Position numbers and translations under genes: made by a program
The notes under the pieces: generated by a model
The model's database searches: none
What the model was told of the DNA's origin: nothing
The model's input: the letters and a program-made list of their open reading frames with translations, nothing else
Assembly: GCA_049587715.1 (NCBI GenBank)
Contig: JBAVEL010000162.1
Coordinates: 1 to 15,596 of the forward strand
Source: JBAVEL01 sp049587715
GTDB taxonomy: Bacteria > Bacteroidota > Ignavibacteria > UBA10030 > UBA6906
Reading direction: 5' to 3'
DNA length: 15,596 nucleotides
Part shown: positions 7,184 to 14,284 of the stretch, piece after piece
Position numbering within the stretch: position 1 is the first letter of the stretch
Layout: each line of letters begins with the position of its first letter

Positions 7184-7198
7184 CGCCTCATTTGGCAA
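7170..7198 (-). promoter_or_regulatory. Sigma-70-type promoter for rqcH-panE
   Basis: On the minus strand, -35 TTGCCA (7193-7198, 5/6 to consensus) and -10 TATATT (7170-7175, 5/6) are separated by exactly 17 bases. Transcription would start near 7163, leaving only about 5-6 bases before the rqcH ATG at 7157. This is the best promoter match seen in the window. Confidence 0.7.
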
Positions 7199-7214
7199 TG
7201 AAACGTGGAATCAC

Positions 7215-7223
7215 TGTGGATAA
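7215..7223 (-). promoter_or_regulatory. Perfect consensus DnaA box (TTATCCACA)
   Basis: The plus strand reads TGTGGATAA, the exact complement of the classical DnaA box. It lies 17 bases upstream of the rqcH -35 and 45 bases from a near-match in the opposite orientation. A perfect AT-rich nonamer is unlikely by chance in a GC-rich intergenic region, but one box alone does not make an origin. Confidence 0.6.
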
Positions 7224-7269
7224 CGTGTGGGCAGGACCCCGGGGGGACCAAAACCGCCCGCAAAAGGCG

Positions 7270-7298
7270 TTGCATATGGAAAGGGGTTTTCGTAAACT
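7270..7298 (+). promoter_or_regulatory. Candidate promoter for the yicC-gmk-rpoZ-coaBC-dnaB operon
   Basis: TTGCAT (7270-7275, 3/6) and TAAACT (7293-7298, 4/6) are spaced by 17 bases, with a predicted start near 7305 and a leader of about 30 bases before yicC. The hexamers are weak, but this is the best-spaced pair in the gap. No other promoter is apparent within the right arm. Confidence 0.4.
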
Positions 7299-7334
7299 TG
7301 TTTTCCCCCAAAAAACAACCTACTCCGAGGCGGC

Positions 7335-8213
7335 ATGATCACAAGCATGACCGGCTATGGCCACGGCGCGGCCGGCGGGGGCGGGATCAACGCGAGCGTG
7401 GACCTCAGAACGGTGAACAGCCGCTTCCTGGAGGTCTCCGCCCGGCTTCCCCGCACCCTGGCTCTGCGTGAGGGAGACGTCAGGGAGATGGTGCGGAAGC
7501 GCCTTTCCCGCGGGAAGGTCACCTGCACGGTGACGGTGGAGCGGGAGAGCCTGAGCGAGCTCCCTCTGCGGGTCAACCTTCCGGCGGCCCGGGCGTACCA
7601 CACCCTCCTGAACGAACTGCGCAAAGGGTTGCGGCTCAGGGAGAGCGTGAAGCTGGAGCACCTGCTCCGGTTCCCCGATATTCTGGAAGGAAGGGAGGCG
7701 GAGGGAGCGAATGAAGCCGAGTGGGGTGTGGCCTCCCAGGCCCTGGCCGTCGCGCTGGACGGCCTCCAGAAGATGCGCGCCCAGGAAGGGGGGGAGATCG
7801 CGAAGGACTTCAGTGCCCGCATCGCCCTGATGGAAGGCATGCTGGATCGTGTGGAGGAGCTCTCCCGTGCGCAGGTGCCCCAGGAGCGCCAGCGGCTCCG
7901 GGAACGCATCCGGCAGATTCTGGAGAGCGAGTCGGTGGATGAGGGGCGGCTGGAGCTGGAGATCGCCCTGATTGCCGACCGCCTGGATGTGACCGAAGAG
8001 TGCGTCCGGTTCCGGAGCCACAACAAGTTCTTCCTTGCCGCGATGGGAGAAGGGGATCCGGCGGGGAGGCGGCTCAATTTCCTGGTGCAGGAGATGAATC
8101 GGGAGGCCAACACCATCGGGTCCAAATCCAGCTCCCCCGAGATTGCGCATCTGGTGGTTCATCTCAAGGAGGAGCTGGAGAAGATCCGCGAGCAGGTGCA
8201 GAACGTCGAGTGA
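7335..8213 (+). CDS. yicC: YicC family endoribonuclease-like protein
   Basis: A 292-residue cytoplasmic protein of the YicC family; members are usually close to 290 residues. E. coli YicC has been linked to small-RNA turnover and reported as an endoribonuclease. The diagnostic N-terminus MITSMTGYGHG is present, followed by DLRTVNSRFLEVSARLP (23-39), the conserved YicC-N core. The C-terminal DUF1732 domain carries NFLVQEMNREANTIGSKS near the end, also highly conserved. GAGG four bases before ATG 7335 supports the start. It is the first gene of the right arm, four bases ahead of gmk. The yicC-gmk-rpoZ order is common in many bacterial phyla, which supports both identity and operon structure. 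Confidence 0.95.
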   Translation: MITSMTGYGHGAAGGGGINASVDLRTVNSRFLEVSARLPRTLALREGDVREMVRKRLSRGKVTCTVTVERESLSELPLRVNLPAARAYHTLLNELRKGLRLRESVKLEHLLRFPDILEGREAEGANEAEWGVASQALAVALDGLQKMRAQEGGEIAKDFSARIALMEGMLDRVEELSRAQVPQERQRLRERIRQILESESVDEGRLELEIALIADRLDVTEECVRFRSHNKFFLAAMGEGDPAGRRLNFLVQEMNREANTIGSKSSSPEIAHLVVHLKEELEKIREQVQNVE

Positions 8214-8217
8214 GGGC

Positions 8218-8814
8218 ATGCCAGGCGGGAAGCTGATCGTCCTCTCGGCGCCGAGCGGCTCCGGCAAGACCACCATCGCGCATGCCGTCCTGGGGCGCAT
8301 TCCCTCACTCCGCTTCTCCGTCTCCGCCACCACCCGGCCCCGGCGGTCCGGAGAGACCGAGGGGCGGGACTATTTCTTCCTTTCGGAGGAGGAGTTCGGC
8401 CGCAGGGTCCGGGGCGGGGAGTTCGTGGAGTGGGAGGAAATCTACGGGCACCGGTACGGAACCCTGGAGGCGGAAGTCCGGCGGGCGGTCCAGGGGGGGC
8501 GCCACATCATCTTCGACGTGGACGTGAAGGGAGCCCTCTCGATCCGGGAGCGATTCCCGGAGGCCCTCCTCATCTTCATCCGGCCCCCCGACCGGAAGAC
8601 GCTGGAACGGCGGCTCCGGGGACGGCAGACCGAGGACGGAGAGGCGCTCCGGCGGCGCCTGGAGCGCGTTCCCATGGAGATGGAGATGGAAAGGCGGTTC
8701 GATCACACGGTGGTGAACGACGACGTGCACCGGGCCTCCGAAGAAGTACATGCGATCATCCAACGGCACCTACAACAGCAAGGAGACGACAAGGCATGCC
8801 CATCAAGCCGATAG
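8218..8814 (+). CDS. gmk: Guanylate kinase
   Basis: A 198-residue guanylate kinase phosphorylating GMP to GDP with ATP; E. coli Gmk is 207 residues. The P-loop is APSGSGKT (11-18). The GMP-binding segment SATTRPRRSGETEGRDYFF (36-54) and EWEEIYGHRYGT (71-82) follow the family pattern. HIIFDVDVKGA (96-106) is the Walker-B-like strand, and the lid has RLRGRQTED (132-140). The chosen ATG at 8218 puts the P-loop at the usual distance from the N-terminus and lies four bases after the yicC stop. An in-frame ATG at 8143 inside yicC would add 25 unlike residues and is rejected. The gene overlaps rpoZ by 19 bases. Confidence 0.96.
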   Translation: MPGGKLIVLSAPSGSGKTTIAHAVLGRIPSLRFSVSATTRPRRSGETEGRDYFFLSEEEFGRRVRGGEFVEWEEIYGHRYGTLEAEVRRAVQGGRHIIFDVDVKGALSIRERFPEALLIFIRPPDRKTLERRLRGRQTEDGEALRRRLERVPMEMEMERRFDHTVVNDDVHRASEEVHAIIQRHLQQQGDDKACPSSR

Positions 8815-9173
8815 ACCTCGAGGCGTTCGCCGGGAAAGCCGCCAACGTGCACGAGGCCATTGTGGCCGCTTCCCGGCGCGCCCGCCAGGTGAACGATGAG
8901 ATCAAGATAGAGTTCAACCAGCGCATCGAGACCCTGGGCGCCAGGCCGGAGTCGGAAACGGAGGAGAACGAGGTGAATCCGGACCAGCTCAAGGTGAGCC
9001 TGGAATTCGAGCGCCGCCCCAAGCCGACGGACATCGCCCTGGAGGAGCTGATGGATGGGCGGGTGCACTGGCGCTACAGGGAGCGGGAGCAGCCCCCCCA
9101 GCCGGAGGAGACCGGGGAGGCCTCGGCGGAAGAAGGGGAGGAGCAGGAGCCGGAGCCGGAGGGGGAGAAGTAG
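8796..9173 (+). CDS. rpoZ: DNA-directed RNA polymerase omega subunit with acidic C-terminal tail
   Basis: A 125-residue omega subunit, which helps assemble and stabilise the beta-prime subunit of RNA polymerase. The core matches NVHEAIVAASRRARQVNDEI (17-36), equivalent to the E. coli segment RFDLVLVAARRARQM, and KPTDIALEELMDGRVHWRY (76-94), equivalent to KTTVIALREIEEG. Two things differ from the 91-residue E. coli protein: an acidic insertion between the core parts (about 41-70) and a C-terminal tail dominated by Glu, Pro and Gly (99-125). AAGGAG lies 10 bases before ATG 8796, inside the end of gmk, so the two genes are probably translationally coupled. An upstream extension of the frame runs through gmk and is not used. 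Confidence 0.9.
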   Translation: MPIKPIDLEAFAGKAANVHEAIVAASRRARQVNDEIKIEFNQRIETLGARPESETEENEVNPDQLKVSLEFERRPKPTDIALEELMDGRVHWRYREREQPPQPEETGEASAEEGEEQEPEPEGEK

Positions 9174-9183
9174 GGGGAACTTC

Positions 9184-10392
9184 ATGCTCCACGGGAAGCA
9201 CATCCTGCTGGGTGTCACGGGGGGCATTGCGGCCTACAAGACCGCCTGGCTGGTGCGTGAGCTGGTGGGCCGGGGCGCCGAGGTGCAGCCCGTGATGACC
9301 CGCAACGCCGCGCAGTTCGTCACCCCTCTCACGCTTTCCACGCTTGCCCGCCGGGAGACCCTCCTGGAGATGTTCCCCTCCTCTTCCGGGAGCTGGACCC
9401 GGCACATCGAGCTGGGCCTCTGGGCGGACCTCATGCTGATCGCCCCGGCGACGGCCAACACCCTGGCCCGGATTGCGCACGGGATCGCGGACGATCTCCT
9501 CTCCACCCTGGTGCTGGCCCTGAGGTGCCCGTTGGCCCTCGCACCCTCCATGGACGCGGACATGTACCGGAATGCCGCCACCCAACAGAACATCGCAGAT
9601 CTCCGGGAGTCCGGCTGCTTCGTGCTGGACCCGGAGGAAGGGGAACTGGCCAGCGGGTTGTCCGGGCCCGGACGCCTTCCCCAAGTGGAGCGGCTTGTGG
9701 AGTTCTGCTCCGCCATCCTGGCCGGGGCGCACAGGGACCTGGCGGGCCGGCGTGTGCTGGTGTCGGCGGGGCCCACCCGTGAGCCCATCGATCCCGTGCG
9801 GTTCATCGGCAATCGCTCCTCCGGGCGCATGGGCTTCTGTGTGGCCGCGGCCGCCTCCCACCGCGGGGCGGAGGTCACCCTGGTCAGCGGCCCGGTGTCT
9901 CTCCGGACCCCGCGCGGAGTCCGCCGCGTGGATGTGCAGACCGCGGCCGAGATGCAGGCGGCCCTGGAGGCGGAGTTCCCCCAGACGGATCTCCTGGTGA
10001 TGGCCGCGGCGGTGGCGGATTTCGGCCCGGCGAGCCCGGCCTCCTCCAAGATCAAACGGGAGGTGGGAATCCCGGTCCTGACCCTCCGGGAGAACCCGGA
10101 CATCCTGCGGGAGCTGGGCGCCCGGAAGACCCGCCAGGTGATGGTGGGCTTCGCCCTGGAGACGGAGAACGGCCTCGAGAACGCACGGAGGAAGCTGGCC
10201 GCAAAAGGGGCGGACCTGATGGTGCTGAACAACCCGCTGGAGGAAGGGGCGGGGTTCGACATCTCCACAAACGTCATCACGATCATCCCGGCCTCCGGCC
10301 CCGAGGAACGCCTGGGCCGCATGTCCAAGTACGACGCGGCGCAGCGCATCCTGGACCGTGCCGCGCCGCTTCTCCCCGCCTTTCGCCCATGA
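9184..10392 (+). CDS. coaBC: Bifunctional phosphopantothenoylcysteine decarboxylase/phosphopantothenate-cysteine ligase
   Basis: A 402-residue flavoprotein catalysing two steps of coenzyme A synthesis: joining 4-phosphopantothenate to cysteine (CoaB), then decarboxylation to 4-phosphopantetheine (CoaC). The CoaC half (1-180) has the flavin site GVTGGIAAYK (10-19), catalytic His74 in HIELGLWADL and the APATANTLARIAHGIADDLL segment (87-106). The CoaB half (185-402) has SAGPTREPIDPVRFIGNRSS, AAAVADF, KIKRE and VGFALET. Two CoaC positions differ from E. coli: the PxMNxxMW motif reads PSMDADMY (Asp124 for Asn) and the ACG of the flap reads ASG (Ser157 for Cys). I recall similar forms in Bacteroidota, so activity is probably retained. 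ATG 9184 is 10 bases after rpoZ. The stop overlaps the next gene as ATGA. Confidence 0.95.
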   Translation: MLHGKHILLGVTGGIAAYKTAWLVRELVGRGAEVQPVMTRNAAQFVTPLTLSTLARRETLLEMFPSSSGSWTRHIELGLWADLMLIAPATANTLARIAHGIADDLLSTLVLALRCPLALAPSMDADMYRNAATQQNIADLRESGCFVLDPEEGELASGLSGPGRLPQVERLVEFCSAILAGAHRDLAGRRVLVSAGPTREPIDPVRFIGNRSSGRMGFCVAAAASHRGAEVTLVSGPVSLRTPRGVRRVDVQTAAEMQAALEAEFPQTDLLVMAAAVADFGPASPASSKIKREVGIPVLTLRENPDILRELGARKTRQVMVGFALETENGLENARRKLAAKGADLMVLNNPLEEGAGFDISTNVITIIPASGPEERLGRMSKYDAAQRILDRAAPLLPAFRP

Positions 10393-11162
10393 CTGATCCC
10401 GCACACCCGAGCAAGGATTCCCGGGAACGGCTCCTGGCGGATCTGGAGCTGATCCTGAAGGAGGAGCGGGAGCACTACGGGGAGACCCTTCTGGCGGGTG
10501 GCAGAGCGCCGCGCCGGGCGGCGGCCGCCCCGATCCGGGAACTGCAGGAGGATGAGCCCTCCCTGTTCAAGGGGCCCGCGCCGGAACGGGCCCCCTGGGA
10601 AGAGGCCTCATCGCTTGCCTCCCTGGAGGAGATGATCTCCGGCTGCGAGAGGTGTCCTCTGGGCCGGACGCGGATCCGCTTCGTGTTCGGAACGGGAAAC
10701 CCCAGGGCAACCCTGATGCTGGTGGGCGAGGCCCCGGGAGCGGACGAGGACGCCCAGGGGGAGCCCTTCGTGGGAAGGGCCGGGCAGCTCCTGAACAAGA
10801 TCCTGGAGGCCATCGGTTTCCGGAGGGAGGAGGTGTACATCTGCAACATTCTCAAGTGCAGACCTCCCGAGAACAGGGCTCCCCAGGCCTCCGAAGTGGA
10901 GCAGTGCCTCCCCTACCTGCGGAAGCAGATTGCCCTGGTGGGACCCAAGGTAATCCTCTGCCTGGGCCTCACGGCCGCGCAGAACCTCCTGGGCACCACC
11001 GAATCACTGGGCCGCCTGCGCCTCAGGACTCTCTCCTGGGAGGGTGTCCCGGTGAGGGTCACCTACCATCCGGCGGCTCTCCTGCGCAACCCGCACTGGA
11101 AGCGGCCCGCATGGGAAGATGTGCAGGCGGTGCGGGCGCTGCACGACGAACTCAACCGCTAG
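10389..11162 (+). CDS. Family 4 uracil-DNA glycosylase (iron-sulfur type)
   Basis: A 257-residue DNA repair enzyme that removes uracil from DNA. Family-4 motif A reads GEAPGADEDAQGEPFVGRAG (113-132), and the second active-site motif is TYHPAALLRNP (225-235). Four cysteines fit the 4Fe-4S cluster pattern: Cys86 and Cys89 (CERCPL), Cys157 (KCRPPENR) and Cys173. About 75 N-terminal residues precede the glycosylase domain, variable and charged (MTDPAHPSKDSRERLLADLE at the start), a longer extension than the minimal thermophilic enzymes have. The older annotation for this family is phage SPO1 DNA polymerase-related protein. The ATG at 10389 overlaps the coaBC stop by four bases, and dnaB starts seven bases downstream. 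Confidence 0.94.
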   Translation: MTDPAHPSKDSRERLLADLELILKEEREHYGETLLAGGRAPRRAAAAPIRELQEDEPSLFKGPAPERAPWEEASSLASLEEMISGCERCPLGRTRIRFVFGTGNPRATLMLVGEAPGADEDAQGEPFVGRAGQLLNKILEAIGFRREEVYICNILKCRPPENRAPQASEVEQCLPYLRKQIALVGPKVILCLGLTAAQNLLGTTESLGRLRLRTLSWEGVPVRVTYHPAALLRNPHWKRPAWEDVQAVRALHDELNR

Positions 11163-11169
11163 GCGGACC

Positions 11170-12597
11170 ATGAACGAGACCACGCGCAGACCCACGGATC
11201 AGGGCCCGGAGAAGTCCGCGGGCAGAATCCCCCCGCAGGCGGTGGAGATCGAGGCACAGGTGCTGGGGGCGATGCTGGTGGAGCGGGAGGCGATTGCCAA
11301 GACCATTGAGGTCCTGGATGAAGACGCGTTCCACGCGGACCAGCATCGGAAGATCTTCCAGGCGATCCTGGCCATGTTCGAGCGGAGCGAACCGGTGGAC
11401 GTGATCACGCTGGCGGAGGAACTGCGCCGCCGCGGCCACCTGGAGCTGGCGGGAGGAGAGCCCTATCTGGCGGAGCTGACCATGAAGGTCACCTCGGCCG
11501 CCAACGTGGAGTACCATGCCAAGATCGTCCTGGAGAAGGCCCTGCTGCGCGGCCTCATTCAGGCGTCATCGGGGATCGCCGCGCGCGCCTTCAGCCCCAC
11601 GGAGGACGCCTTTGATCTCCTGGACGAAGCCGAACGGGCCATCTTCGAGATTTCCGGGAAGCGGCTGAGGCGCAGCTTCGTCTCCATGCAGAGCGCGGTG
11701 CACGATACCATCGCGCTGCTCGAGGGGATTCACAACACGCACAGCGGGGTGACGGGCGTCCCCACGGGTTTTCCGACGCTGGATGCCCTGACCGGGGGGT
11801 GGCAGAACGCGGACCTTATCATCATCGCGGGGCGGCCCAGTGCGGGCAAGACCGCGTTCGCCCTCAGCCTTGCACGCAACGCCGCCACCCACCACCAGAA
11901 ACAGACCGGGGTGGGCATCTTCTCCCTGGAAATGGCCACCCGGCAGCTGGTGACCCGCCTCCTCTGCTCCGAAGCCCGCGTGGACGCGCATGCCGTCCGC
12001 ACGGGGCGGCTCCCGGAGGATCAGTGGGGAAAGCTGGGATTCGCCGCCGGGCGCCTGAGCGGGGCTCCCATCTACATCGACGACACGGCGGCTCTCAGCG
12101 TGCTGGAGCTCCGGGCCAAGGCGCGGCGGCTCCGGGCCGAACGGAACATCGGCATGGTGATCGTGGACTACCTGCAGCTCATGCAGGGACCGCGGAGCGC
12201 GGAGAACCGGGAAAAGGAGATATCAGCCATCTCCCGCTCGCTGAAGGCCCTCGCCAAGGAACTCAACATCCCCGTCGTGGCCCTTTCGCAGCTCAGCCGC
12301 GCCGTGGAGAACCGTCCCGAAAAGCGGCCCATCCTCTCGGACCTGCGGGAGTCAGGGGCGATCGAACAGGATGCAGACGTTGTCTGTTTCGTGCACCGCC
12401 CCGAGATGTACCTGGATCCCGCCTCGCAGGAGTTCCACGATGCCGAGCGCCGCGCCGAGATCATCGTGGGCAAGCAGCGGAACGGCCCCACCGCCGACGT
12501 GGAGCTCCGGTTTATCAAGAGCTACGCCCGGTTCGAGGCCCCCGCCCCGGCCGGCCTCGAGAGCATTGCGCCGGGCCCCGCGGAACCACCCTTCTGA
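11170..12597 (+). CDS. dnaB: Replicative DNA helicase DnaB
   Basis: A 475-residue hexameric replicative helicase that unwinds DNA at the fork and loads primase. The N-terminal domain is at about 20-125 (PPQAVEIEAQVLGAML at 21-36, HRKIFQAI, DVITLAEELRRRG). The RecA-like domain starts near 190 with GVPTGFPTLDALTGGW (196-211). Walker A is GRPSAGKT (221-228), the H1a motif is FSLEM (251-255), Walker B is IVDYLQLM (331-338), and ALSQLSRAVENRPEKRPILS (371-390) and DLRESGAIEQDADVV (391-405) follow. The finger region is GKQRNGPTADV (434-444). Length and motifs are intact and there is no intein at the P-loop, a frequent insertion site. ATG 11170 is seven bases after the glycosylase stop; an in-frame extension upstream lies inside that gene and is rejected. 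Confidence 0.97.
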   Translation: MNETTRRPTDQGPEKSAGRIPPQAVEIEAQVLGAMLVEREAIAKTIEVLDEDAFHADQHRKIFQAILAMFERSEPVDVITLAEELRRRGHLELAGGEPYLAELTMKVTSAANVEYHAKIVLEKALLRGLIQASSGIAARAFSPTEDAFDLLDEAERAIFEISGKRLRRSFVSMQSAVHDTIALLEGIHNTHSGVTGVPTGFPTLDALTGGWQNADLIIIAGRPSAGKTAFALSLARNAATHHQKQTGVGIFSLEMATRQLVTRLLCSEARVDAHAVRTGRLPEDQWGKLGFAAGRLSGAPIYIDDTAALSVLELRAKARRLRAERNIGMVIVDYLQLMQGPRSAENREKEISAISRSLKALAKELNIPVVALSQLSRAVENRPEKRPILSDLRESGAIEQDADVVCFVHRPEMYLDPASQEFHDAERRAEIIVGKQRNGPTADVELRFIKSYARFEAPAPAGLESIAPGPAEPPF

Positions 12598-12604
12598 GCG
12601 GCGC

Positions 12605-13519
12605 ATGACGGGTCCCGGGATTCCGCGCCGGATCTTCCTCCGCATTCTCCTGGCCGCAGGCGGCGGCCTCCTGGCAGGACGAGCCGGGGGGCGGCCCGCC
12701 TTCTCCTTCCTGCAAACCCGGACGGACGAGGAAATTGCCCTTGCCATGATGGGCCGGGCCGGCGCCCGGGGGGAGGGAGACTTCGCTTCGCTCGTGGTAT
12801 CCCTCGCCCTGGCGTTCCGCGGGACCCCCTACGGGGCGGGCACCCTGGAGACTGCGGGGGAGGAGCGCCTGGTGGTGAACCTCCGCGCCCTGGACTGTGT
12901 CACCTTTGTGGAGAGCACGCTGGCTCTGGGGCTCTGCGTGCGGCAGGGGGATGGGACCTTCGAGGGGTTCCGCCGCCGGCTGGAGCACATCCGCTACCGG
13001 GGAGGAGTGCGGGCCGGCTACGCCAGCCGGCTGCATTACTTCACCGACTGGATCGCGGACAACCAGCGGAAGGGGATCCTGCGGGATGTGACCCGCATCC
13101 TGGGGGGCGAGCCCGAGAACCGCCCCGTCGGCTTCATGACCGCACACCGGAATGCGTATCCGCCGCTGGCGGAGGAGCCCGTGCTGGAGCAGATGCGCCG
13201 CGTGGAGGCGGCCCTCACGGCCTCGACGCGCTGGCGCATCCGGAAGGCCCGCGTCGGCCGGATTGCAGACAAGATGCGGAATGGCGATATTGTGGCCCTG
13301 ACCACGGACCGCGAGGGCCTCGATGTGTCGCACACCGGATGGGCCGTCCGGGAGGGCGGAGAGATCCGGCTGCTCCATGCTTCCCCCGTCTGCGGCTCCG
13401 TGTGCATGACGGAGGAGTCCCTGGCGGCTCATGTGGCGCGCAGCAGGCAGTGTACAGGCATCGTGGTGGCGCGGGTGGCCGAACACGGAGCCGGCGGCCG
13501 CGCCCCGTCCCAACCATAA
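12605..13519 (+). CDS. Tat-exported DUF1460 (NlpC/P60-like amidase) protein
   Basis: A 304-residue exported protein of the DUF1460 family, related to N-acetylmuramoyl-L-alanine amidases with a papain-like NlpC/P60 fold. The N-terminus PRRIFLRILLAAGGGLLAG (7-25) fits a twin-arginine signal (consensus RRxFLK), so export of the folded protein is likely. The family core includes LRALDCVTFVEST (93-105) with probable nucleophile Cys98, then IRYRGG (129-134), ASRLHYFTDWIADNQRKGI (140-158) and DVSHTGWAV (240-248) with probable catalytic His243. NGDIVALTT (226-234) precedes the His strand, as in NlpC/P60 enzymes. ATG 12605 is seven bases after dnaB. The likely substrate is peptidoglycan stem peptide or its amide bond to muramic acid; this is inferred from the family. 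Confidence 0.87.
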   Translation: MTGPGIPRRIFLRILLAAGGGLLAGRAGGRPAFSFLQTRTDEEIALAMMGRAGARGEGDFASLVVSLALAFRGTPYGAGTLETAGEERLVVNLRALDCVTFVESTLALGLCVRQGDGTFEGFRRRLEHIRYRGGVRAGYASRLHYFTDWIADNQRKGILRDVTRILGGEPENRPVGFMTAHRNAYPPLAEEPVLEQMRRVEAALTASTRWRIRKARVGRIADKMRNGDIVALTTDREGLDVSHTGWAVREGGEIRLLHASPVCGSVCMTEESLAAHVARSRQCTGIVVARVAEHGAGGRAPSQP

Positions 13520-13524
13520 GGAGG
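13518..13524 (+). promoter_or_regulatory. Strong Shine-Dalgarno AAGGAGG
   Basis: AAGGAGG sits four bases before ATG 13529. It is the best ribosome binding site in the window; other genes of the right arm have partial sites or depend on coupling. This suggests high translation of the DUF4412 protein compared with its neighbours. Confidence 0.8.
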
Positions 13525-13528
13525 AACC

Positions 13529-14284
13529 ATGAAACACATCATCCGGGCTCTGGTGCTGGGCGCCCTTGTGAGCGGCGCGGCGGCCGCGCAGGGGCTCTTC
13601 TGGGAGAGCCTGACCACCGAGGGCGGCAGGAATACCGAAGGGGGAGAGCTGTCCCGCTTCTATTATATGCCCGGCAGGTTCAAGGCCGTGCAGACGGACC
13701 GGGGGAACGCCGTGATCATCCGGCTGGACAAGGAGAAGATGATCATGGTGGACGACGGGGCGAAGACCTACAGGGAAATGACCTTTGCCGAGCTGGAGCG
13801 GACAATGCGGGGGGCGGGAGCGCAGCTGGACGCCGCCCTGGAGAGGATGAAGGGGGAGATGGAGAACATGACGGAGGAGCAGCGGAAGATGATGGAAGGG
13901 GTGCTGGGGAGGACTCCGGGAGGGGAGAGCCCGCGCGTGGAGGTCCGGAAGACGGGGGAGACCCGGACCATCAGCGGATACCGGTGCACCCGCTATGTCC
14001 TGCTCGAAGGGGGGGAGGAGCGGTCCGCCGTCTGGGTGACCGGGGATGTGTCCGGTTTTTCCTCCCTGCGGAAGGAGATGGAGCAGTTCGGGAAACGCAT
14101 GGCCGCCATCATGCCCCGCGGCCTGGAGCGGGCGATGCAGGAGACCATGGCCGGGCTGGAGGGTTTTCCGATTCAGACCGAGATGGGCGGGGGGAGAGTC
14201 ATGCGGGTGACGAAGGTGGAGAAGCGGTCCACTCCACTCTCCGAGTTTGAACCGCCTGCCGGATACCGGAGGGAGAAGGAATGA
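13529..14284 (+). CDS. DUF4412-type exported protein
   Basis: A 251-residue secreted or periplasmic protein resembling the DUF4412 family, whose function is unknown. The signal peptide MKHIIRALVLGALVSGAAAA is followed by a likely cleavage before Gln21. The mature part begins with beta-rich sequence: SRFYYMPGRFKAVQ (42-55) and VIIRLDKEKMIMVDDGAKTY (62-81), the strand pattern of DUF4412. A Met/Glu-rich amphipathic helix follows (about 87-125, including ERMKGEMENMTEEQRKMMEG). The next strands are TISGYRCTRYVLLEG (147-161) and AVWVTGD, then a second helical part (about 180-208) and the C-terminal strand RVMRVTKVEKRSTPLSEFEP. The fold suggests a lipid- or ligand-binding envelope protein of the LolA-like kind, but no ligand can be read from the sequence. 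Its stop overlaps the next start as ATGA. Confidence 0.75.
   Translation: MKHIIRALVLGALVSGAAAAQGLFWESLTTEGGRNTEGGELSRFYYMPGRFKAVQTDRGNAVIIRLDKEKMIMVDDGAKTYREMTFAELERTMRGAGAQLDAALERMKGEMENMTEEQRKMMEGVLGRTPGGESPRVEVRKTGETRTISGYRCTRYVLLEGGEERSAVWVTGDVSGFSSLRKEMEQFGKRMAAIMPRGLERAMQETMAGLEGFPIQTEMGGGRVMRVTKVEKRSTPLSEFEPPAGYRREKE

Noticed and set aside
8989..10475. Minus-strand open frames (471 and 413 codons) opposite coaBC
   Set aside because: They are shadows of coaBC, which has full-length family motifs on the plus strand.
11170..12597. Intein in dnaB
   Set aside because: The P-loop and the other helicase motifs are continuous and the length is normal for an intein-free DnaB.
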